A DNA stretch of 64,000 nt from the NCBI RefSeq assembly GCF_025127995.1, contig NZ_JAHLYP010000052.1, positions 62,001-126,000 on the forward strand, in the 5' to 3' direction. This stretch comes from Synechococcus sp. CS-1332 (GTDB taxonomy: Bacteria > Cyanobacteriota > Cyanobacteriia > PCC-6307 > Cyanobiaceae). Positions 1-9,900 of this stretch are shown here, piece after piece. The position numbers and the translations under genes were made by a program. Positions within the stretch are counted from its first letter, which is position 1, and each line of letters begins with the position of its first letter. The notes under the pieces are model-generated. The model did not search any database. It was not told where the DNA came from and saw only the letters and a list, made by a program, of their open reading frames with translations.

Positions 1-1
1 G

Positions 2-400
2 ATCCATACGATCGTGATGCTGGAGAGCATGGCCTTCCCCCCGTCGATGGATCGGGTCGCCGAGATTGCCGGAGGGCATCACGAAACCCTTGATGGCCGG
101 GGCTACCCGAGGGGACTGACGGCGGAACAGCTGTCGATCCCGGCCCGGATTCTGGCCATCGCCGACATCTTCGAGGCCCTCACCGCCGCCGATCGCCCCT
201 ACAAGCAGGGGATGCCCCTGTCCCAGTCCCTGGGGATCCTGGCCGGCCTGCGGGACCGTGGCCGCATCGATGCGGACCTGTTCGATCTTTTCCTGGGCTC
301 CGGGGTTTACCTCACCTATGCCCAGCGATTCCTGGCTGCCGACCAGATCGATCCGGTGGACCTGGACGCTCTGCTGCAGGCCGGTTCCCGAAAGTCCTGA
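2..400 (+). CDS. HD-GYP domain protein, C-terminal part (5' truncated by window)
   Basis: The reading frame is open from the first bases of the window, so the start lies upstream. The visible ~132 residues carry the HD-GYP signature (HHETLDGRGYP) and the following helix ILAIADIFEALTAADRPY, typical of the C-terminal half of HD-GYP phosphodiesterases that hydrolyse cyclic di-GMP. The HD residues and any sensor or receiver domain are outside the window, so the full architecture is unknown. The next gene on the same strand, a glutaminase with a cNMP-binding domain, follows after about 90 bp. Family assignment is strong; substrate is inferred from the family. Confidence 0.85.
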   Translation: MHTIVMLESMAFPPSMDRVAEIAGGHHETLDGRGYPRGLTAEQLSIPARILAIADIFEALTAADRPYKQGMPLSQSLGILAGLRDRGRIDADLFDLFLGSGVYLTYAQRFLAADQIDPVDLDALLQAGSRKS

Positions 401-489
401 GGATCGCAGGCTTCGGCCACCTCTGCCGATGCCATGGTGGGAGATGGGGCAAGCAAGGGCGCCCACTTTCTGGTATCTGTTGCTACCTA

Positions 490-2379
490 ATGCCTGACCA
501 TCTTCGGGATGAACTGCTGCTGCAGGGTGCCGATCGCCATCCCAACGTCATCCAGGAGCTGCTCGGCGAGCTGTACGACTCCTTCTCCGGGGTCCGGGAA
601 GGCAGGGTGGCGGACTACATCCCCGAGCTGGCCAACGCCTGCCCCGACGATTTCGGCATCGTCATCGCCACGTCGGGTGGGCGGATCTATGAGATCGGTG
701 ACACCAGGAAGGAGTTCACGATTCAGTCGATCTCCAAGCCCTTCATCTATGCACTGGCCCTGAAGACGCTCTCGTTCGACTTCATGGCCAGCAAGATCGA
801 TGTGGAGCCCTCAGGGGAAGCCTTCAACGCCATCAGCCTCGACCCTGACTCGGGCAAGCCCCGCAATCCGATGATCAATGCCGGGGCGATCGCCGCCTCC
901 GCCCAGATCTGTGACGCCGATCCCACCGGCGCTGTTGAGCTGCTGCTGGAGTATTTCGAGGAACTGGCCGGTCGGCGCCTGACGATCAATGAAGACGTCT
1001 ACCGCTCGGAGAAGGAAACGGGACACCGCAACCGCGCCATCGGCCACCTGCTGCGCAACTTCAACATCATCGAGTCCGACCCTGAACCGGCCCTCGATCT
1101 CTATTTCCGCCAGTGCGCCATCTCCGTCACCTGTCGTGATCTGGCCGTGATGGCCTCCACCCTGGCCTGCCAGGGCCGCAATCCCTTCACCGGTGGCCAG
1201 CCCCTGTCGTACGACATCACCGTTCGGGTGTTGGCCCTGATGGGCACCTGCGGCATGTATGACTTCGCGGGCCAGTGGCTCCATGACGTCGGCATTCCGG
1301 CCAAGAGCGGGGTCGCTGGAGGGGTGATGGCGGTGATCCCGGGACGGCTCGGCATCGCCACCTACTCGCCTCCCTTGGACAACTTCGGCAACAGTGTCCG
1401 GGGAGTGGCGGTCTGCCGCCAGTTATCGGTGGGGGTGGGCCTGAGTCTGTTCAATCAGTACTACCAGGCCGATGCCACCATCCGCCGTTCCTACCAGGGG
1501 TCCCAGCGAAAATCGCGACGCTGGCGCAGTGATCGGGAGCTGGAGATCCTGGCGCCCCACCGGGATGAGGTGCGCATCATCCACGTGCAGGGAGTGCTCG
1601 ATTTCGGCGGCATCGAGCAGCTGGCCTCCGAACTGGTGCGGCTCAGCAACGACGTGCGCATCCTCATCCTCGATCTGGCCCACGTGACCGAGTGCCCGAT
1701 GGAGTCCTCAGGCCTGCTGGATCGTCAGCTCTGTTCGATCGAGGACGATGGCGTTGAGATCCTCCTCTCCCGCGCCGGTCGGCTGCCCCTGGTCTCCAAG
1801 CCCGACTGGAACATCACCGATCGGATCGACGCCTACGAGCATCTGGATTCGGCCCTCGAAGCCGCCGAAGAACTGCTCCTGACGTGGTATGACCCGCCGA
1901 CCGAAGTGGGTGCCAGTGACGCGGGCGACGACGTCGGAGAGCAGGGCTTTCTGGCGCCCCTGGGCGTGGAGCATCGGCGGATCCTGGTGGATTGCATGGC
2001 CAGGCGAGCGTTTGTGGCCGGTGATTTCGTGATCCGTCGCGGGGATCCCGGTGACGAGCTGTTCCTGGTGCGTTCCGGCTCCTTCGACATCGCCCTCGAC
2101 ATCAAGACCGGTGATGGGGTCTCCCACTCCACCCGGCTGGCCACCTTCGGCCCGGGGCTCTGCTTCGGGGAGATCGGCTTCGTGGCCCAGACACCCCGCA
2201 CCGCCGACATCATCGCCACCCGGCCCGGCGAGTGCTGGGTGTTGCACCGCAGCGACTTCGAGGCCCTCAGTGCCAGCCATCCTGACGTGGTGATCGCCCT
2301 GCTCAAGGCCCTCACCTGCGACATCGGCGCCAAGCTCAGCCAGACAAGCGTCCAGCTGACGCTGATGGAGCACTACTGA
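490..2379 (+). CDS. glsA: Glutaminase A fused to STAS and cyclic-nucleotide-binding domains
   Basis: The protein has 629 residues, about twice a plain bacterial glutaminase. Residues ~15-315 are a serine-dependent glutaminase that converts glutamine to glutamate and ammonia: the S-x-x-K pair is S80/K83 (QSISKPF), with NPMINAGAI and the FNAISL segment also present. Residues ~355-450 form a STAS domain ([13 protein letters not shown] ... LILDLAHV). Residues ~480-610 form a cNMP-binding domain whose phosphate-binding cassette reads [14 protein letters not shown], with the Glu and Arg expected in ligand-binding members. The fusion suggests cytoplasmic glutaminase activity gated by a cyclic nucleotide; that is inference. 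ATG at 490 gives the expected N-terminus. It may respond to the CHASE2 cyclases encoded downstream. Confidence 0.9.
   Translation: MPDHLRDELLLQGADRHPNVIQELLGELYDSFSGVREGRVADYIPELANACPDDFGIVIATSGGRIYEIGDTRKEFTIQSISKPFIYALALKTLSFDFMASKIDVEPSGEAFNAISLDPDSGKPRNPMINAGAIAASAQICDADPTGAVELLLEYFEELAGRRLTINEDVYRSEKETGHRNRAIGHLLRNFNIIESDPEPALDLYFRQCAISVTCRDLAVMASTLACQGRNPFTGGQPLSYDITVRVLALMGTCGMYDFAGQWLHDVGIPAKSGVAGGVMAVIPGRLGIATYSPPLDNFGNSVRGVAVCRQLSVGVGLSLFNQYYQADATIRRSYQGSQRKSRRWRSDRELEILAPHRDEVRIIHVQGVLDFGGIEQLASELVRLSNDVRILILDLAHVTECPMESSGLLDRQLCSIEDDGVEILLSRAGRLPLVSKPDWNITDRIDAYEHLDSALEAAEELLLTWYDPPTEVGASDAGDDVGEQGFLAPLGVEHRRILVDCMARRAFVAGDFVIRRGDPGDELFLVRSGSFDIALDIKTGDGVSHSTRLATFGPGLCFGEIGFVAQTPRTADIIATRPGECWVLHRSDFEALSASHPDVVIALLKALTCDIGAKLSQTSVQLTLMEHY
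886..893. repeat. HIP1 octamer (GCGATCGC), one of many
   Basis: HIP1 palindromes typical of cyanobacterial genomes occur here and at 2771, 3446, 11418, 18091, 29586, 39796 and 44216 among others. Confidence 0.8.
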
Positions 2380-2443
2380 GCTCCCGCCGGGCTCCGGCGC
2401 TGGGCGATCATGCCTGTCCCAGGACTCTCCCTGCGTTCTCGTC

Positions 2444-5119
2444 ATGGCTGCCGACCCCACCCGCCCCAGGCCTCGCAGCGGGGCCGAGATCCGTGAGGCC
2501 TTCCTCTCGTTTTACGAAGAACGGGGCCACCGGCGGATGGCGAGTGCCTCCCTGGTGCCCGAGGACCCCACGGTGCTGCTCACCATCGCCGGCATGCTGC
2601 CGTTCAAGCCGGTGTTCCTCGGCCAGGCGGCGCCACCGGCGCCCCGGGCCACCAGCAGCCAGAAGTGCATTCGCACCAACGACATCGAGAACGTGGGCCG
2701 CACCGCCCGGCACCACACCTTCTTCGAGATGCTGGGGAATTTCTCCTTCGGCGACTATTTCAAGGAGCAGGCGATCGCCTGGGCCTGGGAGCTCATCACC
2801 GAGGGGTTCGGACTCGATCCGGCCCACCTGGTGGTCAGCGTCTTCCGCGACGACGATGAGGCGGCCGCGATCTGGCGTGACGCCGTGGGGGTGAATCCGA
2901 AGCGGATCATCCGCATGGACGAGGCCGACAATTTCTGGGCCTCGGGCCCCACCGGCCCCTGTGGCCCCTGCTCGGAGATCTACTACGACTTCCACCCCGA
3001 GCGGGGCGATGACGCCATCGATCTCGAGGACGACGGCCGCTTCATCGAGTTCTACAACCTGGTGTTCATGCAGTACAACCGCGACGCGGCCGGTGCGCTC
3101 ACGCCCCTGGCCCGGCGCAGCATCGACACCGGTATGGGCCTGGAGCGCATGGCCCAGATCCTTCAGAAGGTCCCGAACAACTACGAAACCGACCTCATCT
3201 ATCCCCTGGTCGAGGCAGCCGCGGCGCTGGCGGGGCTGGACTACCCCGCCCTAGACACCCGCGCCCAGACCTCCCTCAAGGTGATCGGTGACCACAGCCG
3301 GGCCATCACCCTGCTGATCGCCGATGGGGTCACCGCTTCCAACCTGGGCCGGGGCTACGTCCTTCGCCGCCTGCTGCGTCGTGTGGTGCGCCATGGCCGC
3401 TTGCTGGGCATCGACCGCCCTTTCCTGGTGGCGATGGGGGAGGCGGCGATCGCCCTGATGGCCGCGGCCTACCCCCAGCTATTGGAACGGCGGGAGGTGA
3501 TCCTGGCCGAGCTGGTGCGGGAGGAGGCCCGCTTCCTGGACACCCTGGAGCGGGGCGAGAAGCTGCTGGCCGAGGTGCTCGCCACCCGGCCGGAGCGCAT
3601 CAGCGGCGACGCCGCCTTCGAGCTTTACGACACCTACGGCTTCCCCTTGGAGCTCACCGAGGAAATTGCCGAGGAGCACGGCCTGACGGTGGACCTGGAG
3701 GGTTTCGAGGCGGCTATGGAGCGCCAGCGGCAGCGGGCCAAGGCGGCGGCGGTGAGCATCGATCTCACCCTCCAGGGTGCGATCGACCAGGTGGCCGCGG
3801 CCTTGGCGCCCACCCACTTCCGTGGCTACGAGGCCCTCGATCAGGCGGCCTGCGTGCTGGCCCTGGTGGTGAACGGGGAACCGGCCACCCTCGCCACCGC
3901 CGGCGATGCGGTGCAGATCGTGCTCGACAGCACGCCGTTCTACGGCGAATCCGGCGGCCAGGTGGGCGACCGGGGGCTGCTGCTGGCCGGTGACGCGGGC
4001 GTTGAAGCTGGCCTGATCGTGCGCATCGATGCGGTCAGTCGCAACCGCAGCGTCTTCGTGCATGGCGGCCGCATCGAGCGTGGCACCTTGGCGGTGGGCG
4101 AGGTGGTGCAGGCCCGGGTGGATCGCAGCTGCCGCCGCCGCGCCCAGGCCCACCACACCGCCACCCACCTGCTGCAGGCGGCCCTCAAACAGGTGATCGG
4201 CGACGGGGTGTCCCAGGCGGGCTCCCTGGTGGATGTCGACCGGCTGCGCTTCGACTTCCACTGCCCCCGGGCCCTCACCCCGGCCGAACTGGAGCAGATC
4301 GAGGACCTGGTCAACGGCTGGATCGCCGAGGCCCATCCCCTGGAGGTGGGGGAGATGGAACTGGAGCGGGCCCGGGCCGCCGGCGCCGTGGCCATGTTCG
4401 GCGAGAAGTATGGCGAGGTTGTGCGGGTGGTGGATGTGCCCGGCGTCTCGATGGAGCTCTGCGGTGGGACCCATGTGGCCAACACCGCCGAGATCGGCCT
4501 GTTCCGGATCGTGGCCGAGACGGGCGTGGCGGCGGGCATCCGCCGCATCGAGGCGGTGGCCGGTCCCGCCCTGCTCCCCTACCTGAGGGAGCGCGACCGG
4601 GTGGTGAGGGAGCTGGCCGATCGCTTCAAGGCCCAGCCCGCTGAGATCCTTGAGCGCGTCGCCGCCCAGGCCGAAGAACTGCGGGCCACCGCCAAGGAGC
4701 TGGCGGCGGTGCGCGGCGCGTTGGCGGTGGCCAAGGCCAGCGCCCTTGGGGAGCTGGCTGAAACGATCGGCTCCCATCGGCTGCTGGTGCAGCGACTGGA
4801 TGGCGTCGATGGCGCCGGCCTCCAGGAGGCGGCCCAGTGCCTGCAGCAGCAGCTCGGTGTGGGGGCGGCCGTGGTGCTCGGCGGTCTGCCGGACCCGGCG
4901 GAGCTGGGCAAGGTGATGCTGGTGGCGGCTTTCGGTGCCGCGGTGGTGGCCTCCGGCGCCAAGGCGGGAGCCTTCATCGGTGGCATTGCCCAGCTCTGTG
5001 GCGGCGGTGGCGGCGGCCGTCCCCAGCTGGCCCAGGCCGGCGGGCGCGACGGCGCGGCCCTCGATGGGGCGCTGGTGGAGGCCCGCCGGCGGCTGCTCGA
5101 CCAGCTGGGAGGGGTCTGA
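2444..5119 (+). CDS. alaS: Alanyl-tRNA synthetase
   Basis: This 891-residue protein has the usual AlaRS length and order: a class II catalytic core at the N-terminus ([33 protein letters not shown]), a tRNA-recognition region, an editing domain with the zinc-binding HTATH (~residues 569-573) and CGGTH motifs, and a C-Ala domain ending in the glycine-rich segment GGGGGGRPQ. It charges tRNA-Ala in the cytoplasm and clears mischarged Ser or Gly. The gene starts 64 bp after glsA on the same strand and ends 17 bp before the convergent TpsB gene. Confidence 0.98.
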   Translation: MAADPTRPRPRSGAEIREAFLSFYEERGHRRMASASLVPEDPTVLLTIAGMLPFKPVFLGQAAPPAPRATSSQKCIRTNDIENVGRTARHHTFFEMLGNFSFGDYFKEQAIAWAWELITEGFGLDPAHLVVSVFRDDDEAAAIWRDAVGVNPKRIIRMDEADNFWASGPTGPCGPCSEIYYDFHPERGDDAIDLEDDGRFIEFYNLVFMQYNRDAAGALTPLARRSIDTGMGLERMAQILQKVPNNYETDLIYPLVEAAAALAGLDYPALDTRAQTSLKVIGDHSRAITLLIADGVTASNLGRGYVLRRLLRRVVRHGRLLGIDRPFLVAMGEAAIALMAAAYPQLLERREVILAELVREEARFLDTLERGEKLLAEVLATRPERISGDAAFELYDTYGFPLELTEEIAEEHGLTVDLEGFEAAMERQRQRAKAAAVSIDLTLQGAIDQVAAALAPTHFRGYEALDQAACVLALVVNGEPATLATAGDAVQIVLDSTPFYGESGGQVGDRGLLLAGDAGVEAGLIVRIDAVSRNRSVFVHGGRIERGTLAVGEVVQARVDRSCRRRAQAHHTATHLLQAALKQVIGDGVSQAGSLVDVDRLRFDFHCPRALTPAELEQIEDLVNGWIAEAHPLEVGEMELERARAAGAVAMFGEKYGEVVRVVDVPGVSMELCGGTHVANTAEIGLFRIVAETGVAAGIRRIEAVAGPALLPYLRERDRVVRELADRFKAQPAEILERVAAQAEELRATAKELAAVRGALAVAKASALGELAETIGSHRLLVQRLDGVDGAGLQEAAQCLQQQLGVGAAVVLGGLPDPAELGKVMLVAAFGAAVVASGAKAGAFIGGIAQLCGGGGGGRPQLAQAGGRDGAALDGALVEARRRLLDQLGGV

Positions 5120-5136
5120 AGCCCAGCCTCTGACGC

Positions 5137-6843
5137 TCAGAAGCGGACATTCACCTTGGTGTAGAGCCCCTGCCCCAGTAGCCAGTCATTCCAGACGCCG
5201 AGGTTGTCGGTGGTGGAGAAGGGTTTGGCCCAGCCCAGCTCCACCGTCCAGTTGTTGTTGGCCAGCCAGCGCAGCAGCACCCCGCCGGCCCCCACCGTGT
5301 CGCCGAAGGAGCCACCGTTGAAGTTGGTGCGGATGCCTCCGGCGCCCATGAAGGGCACGAGCTGGAGGGCACTGGTCTTGCCGTTCCAGAAGGTCCACAC
5401 CGCTTCGGTGCTGGCCAGCCAGCCGCTGTCGCCGCTGATCAGCTGGCCGGGGAGACCACGCAGCCCCACATCGGAACCGAGGGTGAACTGCATCGAGGAG
5501 GTCAGCGGGGCAAAGGCCAGCTGGGCGGCGGTGCGCAGGTTGATCTGCCAGCGGGGGGTCACGGTCCAGGAGCCGGAGAGGAAGCCCCCGATGGCGGTGG
5601 CCCCACCGATGGCGATGCCTGCTTCCGCCAGTTGCTGGCGCTGGATGGCCGGGGTCGCTGCCGTGACGCCCTGCAGCAGGTAGGCACTGCCGTTCCAACC
5701 CAGATGGCGGCCGGTGCCGCTGCCGTTGACCCCGAAGCGCAGGTAGCCGCCGGCAGGGCTGCGAACACTTTCGGGCACGCCGGCCGGCAGGGCGGTGTCC
5801 TGCTCATAGGTGGTGCTGCGGCTGTTGCTGTAGCCGGCGAAGAGGCTCCAGCGCTGGCTGAGGGATTCGCGGAACACCCATTCGAACTGGGCCAGGGCCT
5901 GGAACTGGCTGGTGGAGAACCCATCCACCGGCGACGGCAGCTCCACCAGGTTGCGGCGGCTGAAACCGAAACCACCGGTGAGGCTGAAGGTGTCGCTGAA
6001 GGGGTAGGTGTAACTCACCGAGGCGATGGCCGCCCCCAGTTCGGGGGTGTCGGTGGCATCAAGCTCGCCGTAGATCAGCAGGGTGTCCCCTCGCCGCAGC
6101 AGGCTGGGTTTGAGCAGCGTGGCCACGGCCCGGAACTCGCCGGAGCCGCTGGTGCCGTCGTTGCGCAGCGCCAGATCCCCTTGCCAGGGTTCGCGGGCCG
6201 GCTCCACCGCGACCCGGAACACCCCTTCGGAGGGATCACTGCCCAACCGTGCCAGGGTGCCCCGCACGCTCTCGATGCCTGGTTGCCGCTTGAGCAGTTG
6301 TAGTTGCTGCTCCACCGTGGACAGCCGCAGGATCTGGCCGCGCAGGGGGCGCAACAGCCGCTCGACGCGACGGTTCAGCCGGGGATCGCCGCCGGACACC
6401 TGGATCCCGACGACACGACCCTCCACCACATCGAGATAGCCCGGGGCCGGCTCGCCCACCACGTAGACGCGGCTGCTGACATACCCATCGAAGACAAGCC
6501 GGGTGCTGAGGGCGACGGCGCAGGCCTTGAGCCGCTCCAGCGGATCGGCGATCCTGCTGCACTCGGCCAGGATCTCGCGCACCTGAAGAGGGCTGTAGAG
6601 CGTCAGCCCGCGGATCTCCGGCAGTGGGCCCGCTGGCTGCTGGGTCCCGGGAGCAGGTGTGGGAGGGGGTGGCCTGGTGCCATCGGGCTCGGACACCGGC
6701 GTTTCCAGGGGCCGGATGTCGACGGGGGCGGGCGGTAGTGGTTCGGAGGGGACCGGCCGCTCAAACTGACGCGAAGGGCCTGGCAACCGGATCGGGCCGT
6801 CCTGCAGGGGAGGGGCCACCAACTGGGCGAGAAGGAGCAGCAT
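5137..6843 (-). CDS. TpsB/FhaC/ShlB-family outer-membrane transporter of a two-partner secretion system
   Basis: The 568-residue protein has a hydrophobic N-terminus (MLLLLAQLVAPPL), a proline-rich linker (~20-70), a POTRA-type region (~80-235; YSPLQVREILAEC, YVSSRVYV) and a C-terminal 16-strand-type beta-barrel ending in aromatic residues (KVNVRF). The GLRGLPG motif (~465-471) matches the conserved arginine-containing barrel loop of the TpsB/BamA superfamily. It should sit in the outer membrane and export its TpsA partner, which is the divergent gene starting 85 bp away. The signal peptide is short for the family, so the true start could be upstream of 6843 in the shared intergenic region. 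Family assignment is firm; pairing with the adjacent TpsA is inferred from position. Confidence 0.93.
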   Translation of the reverse strand: MLLLLAQLVAPPLQDGPIRLPGPSRQFERPVPSEPLPPAPVDIRPLETPVSEPDGTRPPPPTPAPGTQQPAGPLPEIRGLTLYSPLQVREILAECSRIADPLERLKACAVALSTRLVFDGYVSSRVYVVGEPAPGYLDVVEGRVVGIQVSGGDPRLNRRVERLLRPLRGQILRLSTVEQQLQLLKRQPGIESVRGTLARLGSDPSEGVFRVAVEPAREPWQGDLALRNDGTSGSGEFRAVATLLKPSLLRRGDTLLIYGELDATDTPELGAAIASVSYTYPFSDTFSLTGGFGFSRRNLVELPSPVDGFSTSQFQALAQFEWVFRESLSQRWSLFAGYSNSRSTTYEQDTALPAGVPESVRSPAGGYLRFGVNGSGTGRHLGWNGSAYLLQGVTAATPAIQRQQLAEAGIAIGGATAIGGFLSGSWTVTPRWQINLRTAAQLAFAPLTSSMQFTLGSDVGLRGLPGQLISGDSGWLASTEAVWTFWNGKTSALQLVPFMGAGGIRTNFNGGSFGDTVGAGGVLLRWLANNNWTVELGWAKPFSTTDNLGVWNDWLLGQGLYTKVNVRF

Positions 6844-6905
6844 CAGTGAAGGCCGTGTTCTCGCTCAGAAAGACAGGCTGGTAGCGTTCTTAGATGTTGA
6901 TGAGG

Positions 6906-6925
6906 TCAGGTGGAGTAGCACCTGA
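6906..6925 (+). promoter_or_regulatory. Perfect 7-bp inverted repeat immediately upstream of the TpsA start
   Basis: TCAGGTG (6906-6912) and CACCTGA (6919-6925) form a perfect 7-bp stem with loop GAGTAG, ending 3 nt before the GTG start at 6929. The purines that could act as a ribosome-binding site (AGGTGGAG) lie within the stem and loop. The element could regulate translation or be an operator in the divergent promoter. Function is inferred. Confidence 0.45.
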
Positions 6926-6928
6926 TGC

Positions 6929-9900
6929 GTGTCTGATGGCAAAGGGATTGGTTCTAATGTTTTCGCCTGGAAAACTTACCCACCCATCAGCGTTGTGGGC
7001 AGGAATTTGAGTAGCAACAGATACCAATGTCCCAGTGAGTTGGCCCGGAAGGGCTGGTCGGGTTCGTCTCCTGTCCTGAAATCCACGCGTTGGCTCGCCC
7101 CGCTGAGGCTTGTCGCTCTGCTGGGGCTGGCGACCACGCCTGTCGCCGCCGGCGAGATCTCCGCGACTGGTGGTCCCCTGGGGCTGGGCAGCGTCGTGAA
7201 TGGCCGTCCAGGAGGCAGTTGCTTCGGCGGTGCCTGTGCGATCCAGGGGGGCACCTCCGCCGGGGCCAATCTCTTTCACCGCTTCTCCGCCTTCGATACC
7301 CGCGGTGGCATCACCGGCGTCAGCCTCGACGTGGCGGGCCATCGCAACGTCATGGTGGGCGTCACCCATCCCCTCGGCAGCTTCATCGATAAGGCCATAA
7401 CCCTGAGCGGTCCGGCCAACCTCGTCTGGCTCTCACCGGGGGGAATCCGGTTCAGTGGTTCCGGCACCTTCAACAATGTTCAGCAACTCAACCTGACCAC
7501 CGCCACCGGCCTGCGGGTGGGAGAGGGTCGTTTTGATGCGAACGGCACCACGGCCGCGGCCGCCGCCTCCCTGGCTGGAGCGCCCTTCCTGGGCCTGTCC
7601 GGGCTCAGCACCGACCCGTCCACCCTGAGCCAGCTTGGTCTTACCGCCCAGGGGGACCTGGCCATCGAGGGCGGCCTGCTCACCGTGGAGGGCGGATTGC
7701 TGCTGGATGCCCAGGGAGGCCACGTTCTGCTGGGGGGATCACGGCTTCAGGCCCCCGGGGGTCAGGTGGCCCTCCAGGGCCAGCAGGTGGCGCTTCAGAA
7801 CAGCACGGTGGATGTTTCCAACCCGGCCGGCTCTGGCGGAAGCATCAGCCTCACCGGGAAACAGGTTTCTCTGGCCGGATCCAGCCTTCTGGCGACAGGC
7901 CGCACGGCGGGAGGTGTCGTGCAGGTCGGTGCCGACCCCCTGGGGACCGCGACCGCGTTGACCACCACGGTGGATGCGTCCTCCGTTCTCCGGGCTGATG
8001 CCACCACGGCTGGCCGTGGCGGACGCCTCTTGGTCCTTGGCAAGGACGTGGCTGAAGTGCATGGTGCCGTCAGCGCCAGGGGTGGTCCTCAGGGAGGCGA
8101 TGGGGGGTTCGTAGAGACCTCGGCGGGTTGGCTGGCACTCTCCACAGCGCCGGATCTCTCGGCACCCAGGGGGCGAGGTGGAACCTGGCTGATCGATCCC
8201 CGCGACATCGAGATCGTCCCCTCCGGCACTGGGGGTGGCTCGCCTCCCGGAGGCACCTCGGTGGGTCCTCCCGGCTCTCCGTCGCGTATCGATGTCGGGC
8301 TCATCAACACGGCCCTCAATAGCGGGCAGACGGTGATCGTGGACACGACCGATCCCGTGGGCACCCAGCCGGGGACCATTTCCCTGCTGGCCTCGGTCGA
8401 GAAAACGGCTGGTGCGAACGCCAGCCTGGATTTGAGGGCCGACGGCAACATCCTGATCGACGTTCCGGGTGTGGACCCAGTCGCCTTCTCGAACACCTCC
8501 ACGCTGGGACGTCTGGATGTCGATCTCTGGTATCAGAAAACAGCTGATGCCTCCACACCTGCGGGTTCGATCAGCTGGCAGAAGGGCGCGGTTGATATCA
8601 ACACCGGCACGCTCAAAACCTTTCAGGGGGCATCCCGTATTGATGGCAACATCGAACTCACTGGTGCCGTTGAGCCCTTCAAACTTCTTTCGGGCACGGT
8701 TCGCACCGGAGAGTTTGGTTGGAGTCCAACCAGTCTGGGGGAGGTTCAGCTCTCCCTGTTTGGCAGCCCGAAACCTGCGACTCTGGATATCTCCAGGCGT
8801 TACGTTCAAGGTCCCGGTCGCACCGTCACAGCCTTTGCCACGTCACTTCTGAAAATTGGTCCTTCAGCCCAGAGCAGCCTGATCGACGGTGCCATTTTCA
8901 GGGATGCCACGCCGATCATCACGACCTTCATCCGAGTTGCTGATGGTGCCACCCTCGCCCTGAACCAGGCGACCATCAATGGTTCCAATCTGGCCGTTGA
9001 TAACGGGGCGCAGCTGCTTCTGTCGGGATCCAACCAGGTGACGGGCCTTGGCGGTGCCGGATCGATTCTGATCGCTCCCAACAGTACGTTGAATCTGCAG
9101 AGTTCGACCATTTCCCCGGGCACTTCGGTTGTTCTGCAGGGCAATGGTTCGGCCAGGCTGTTGATTGACAGTGCCACGTTCAGGAATGATGGAACCCTCC
9201 AGGGCTCCGGTGAGATTGAGGTGGGTGCCGGCGGTCTGGGGACGTTCACCAATGGCGGCTCGCCTGCGCCAGGGGCACCGGTGGCGGTGCTTGATCCCAT
9301 TGGATCGCTCCGCATTCGTGCCGCAAGTCTGCGGCTGGAGGCCAACAGCCAGCTCCTTTTCGATCTCTCCACCGACGATCAGCTCTCTGTTTTCGGTGAC
9401 ACGGTTCTTGGCGGTGGCTTGGAGGTGGTCTCTCCGCCGATCGTCGGAGTCCCCACCCCCTATGAGTTGATCCGGGCCCGCAGCATCACCGGTGCCTTCG
9501 CGCCAGGCCAGATCTTCCTGCCGATCGGTTTTGATCTTCAGGGTGTGGTGACGACAGGCGATCCGCAGTTGCCGGTCTCCTTAGGCGGAAGCCTGGCGGC
9601 AACCCTTCCCCCGCCCTTGGCACCCATCGACCCGCCCTTCACTCCCACGCCAATCCCGCCCCAGACGGTGACGGCACCCCCGGACCCGACACCGTCTTCT
9701 CCGCCGAGCCCCGCGCTCCAACTGCCCGATCTGGGGTTTCGCATCTTTCCCTCCGCCCAGACGACTCCCTTAGGTTCGAATCTCATCGCCAGCCGGCGCG
9801 GGGTGGGTTCTGATTCTCTGGCGGTGAACCTCTCGGAAGCTGATTTCAGTCTGGCCGGGGGCGCCAGCACCACACCGGGCTCCCTCAGCATCACCACCTC

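Noticed and set aside
3479-4777. Long minus-strand open frame (432 codons) inside alaS
   Set aside because: It is fully antisense to the certain alaS coding sequence, is rich in Gly, His and Gln and has no recognisable motif. Such shadows are expected at this GC content.
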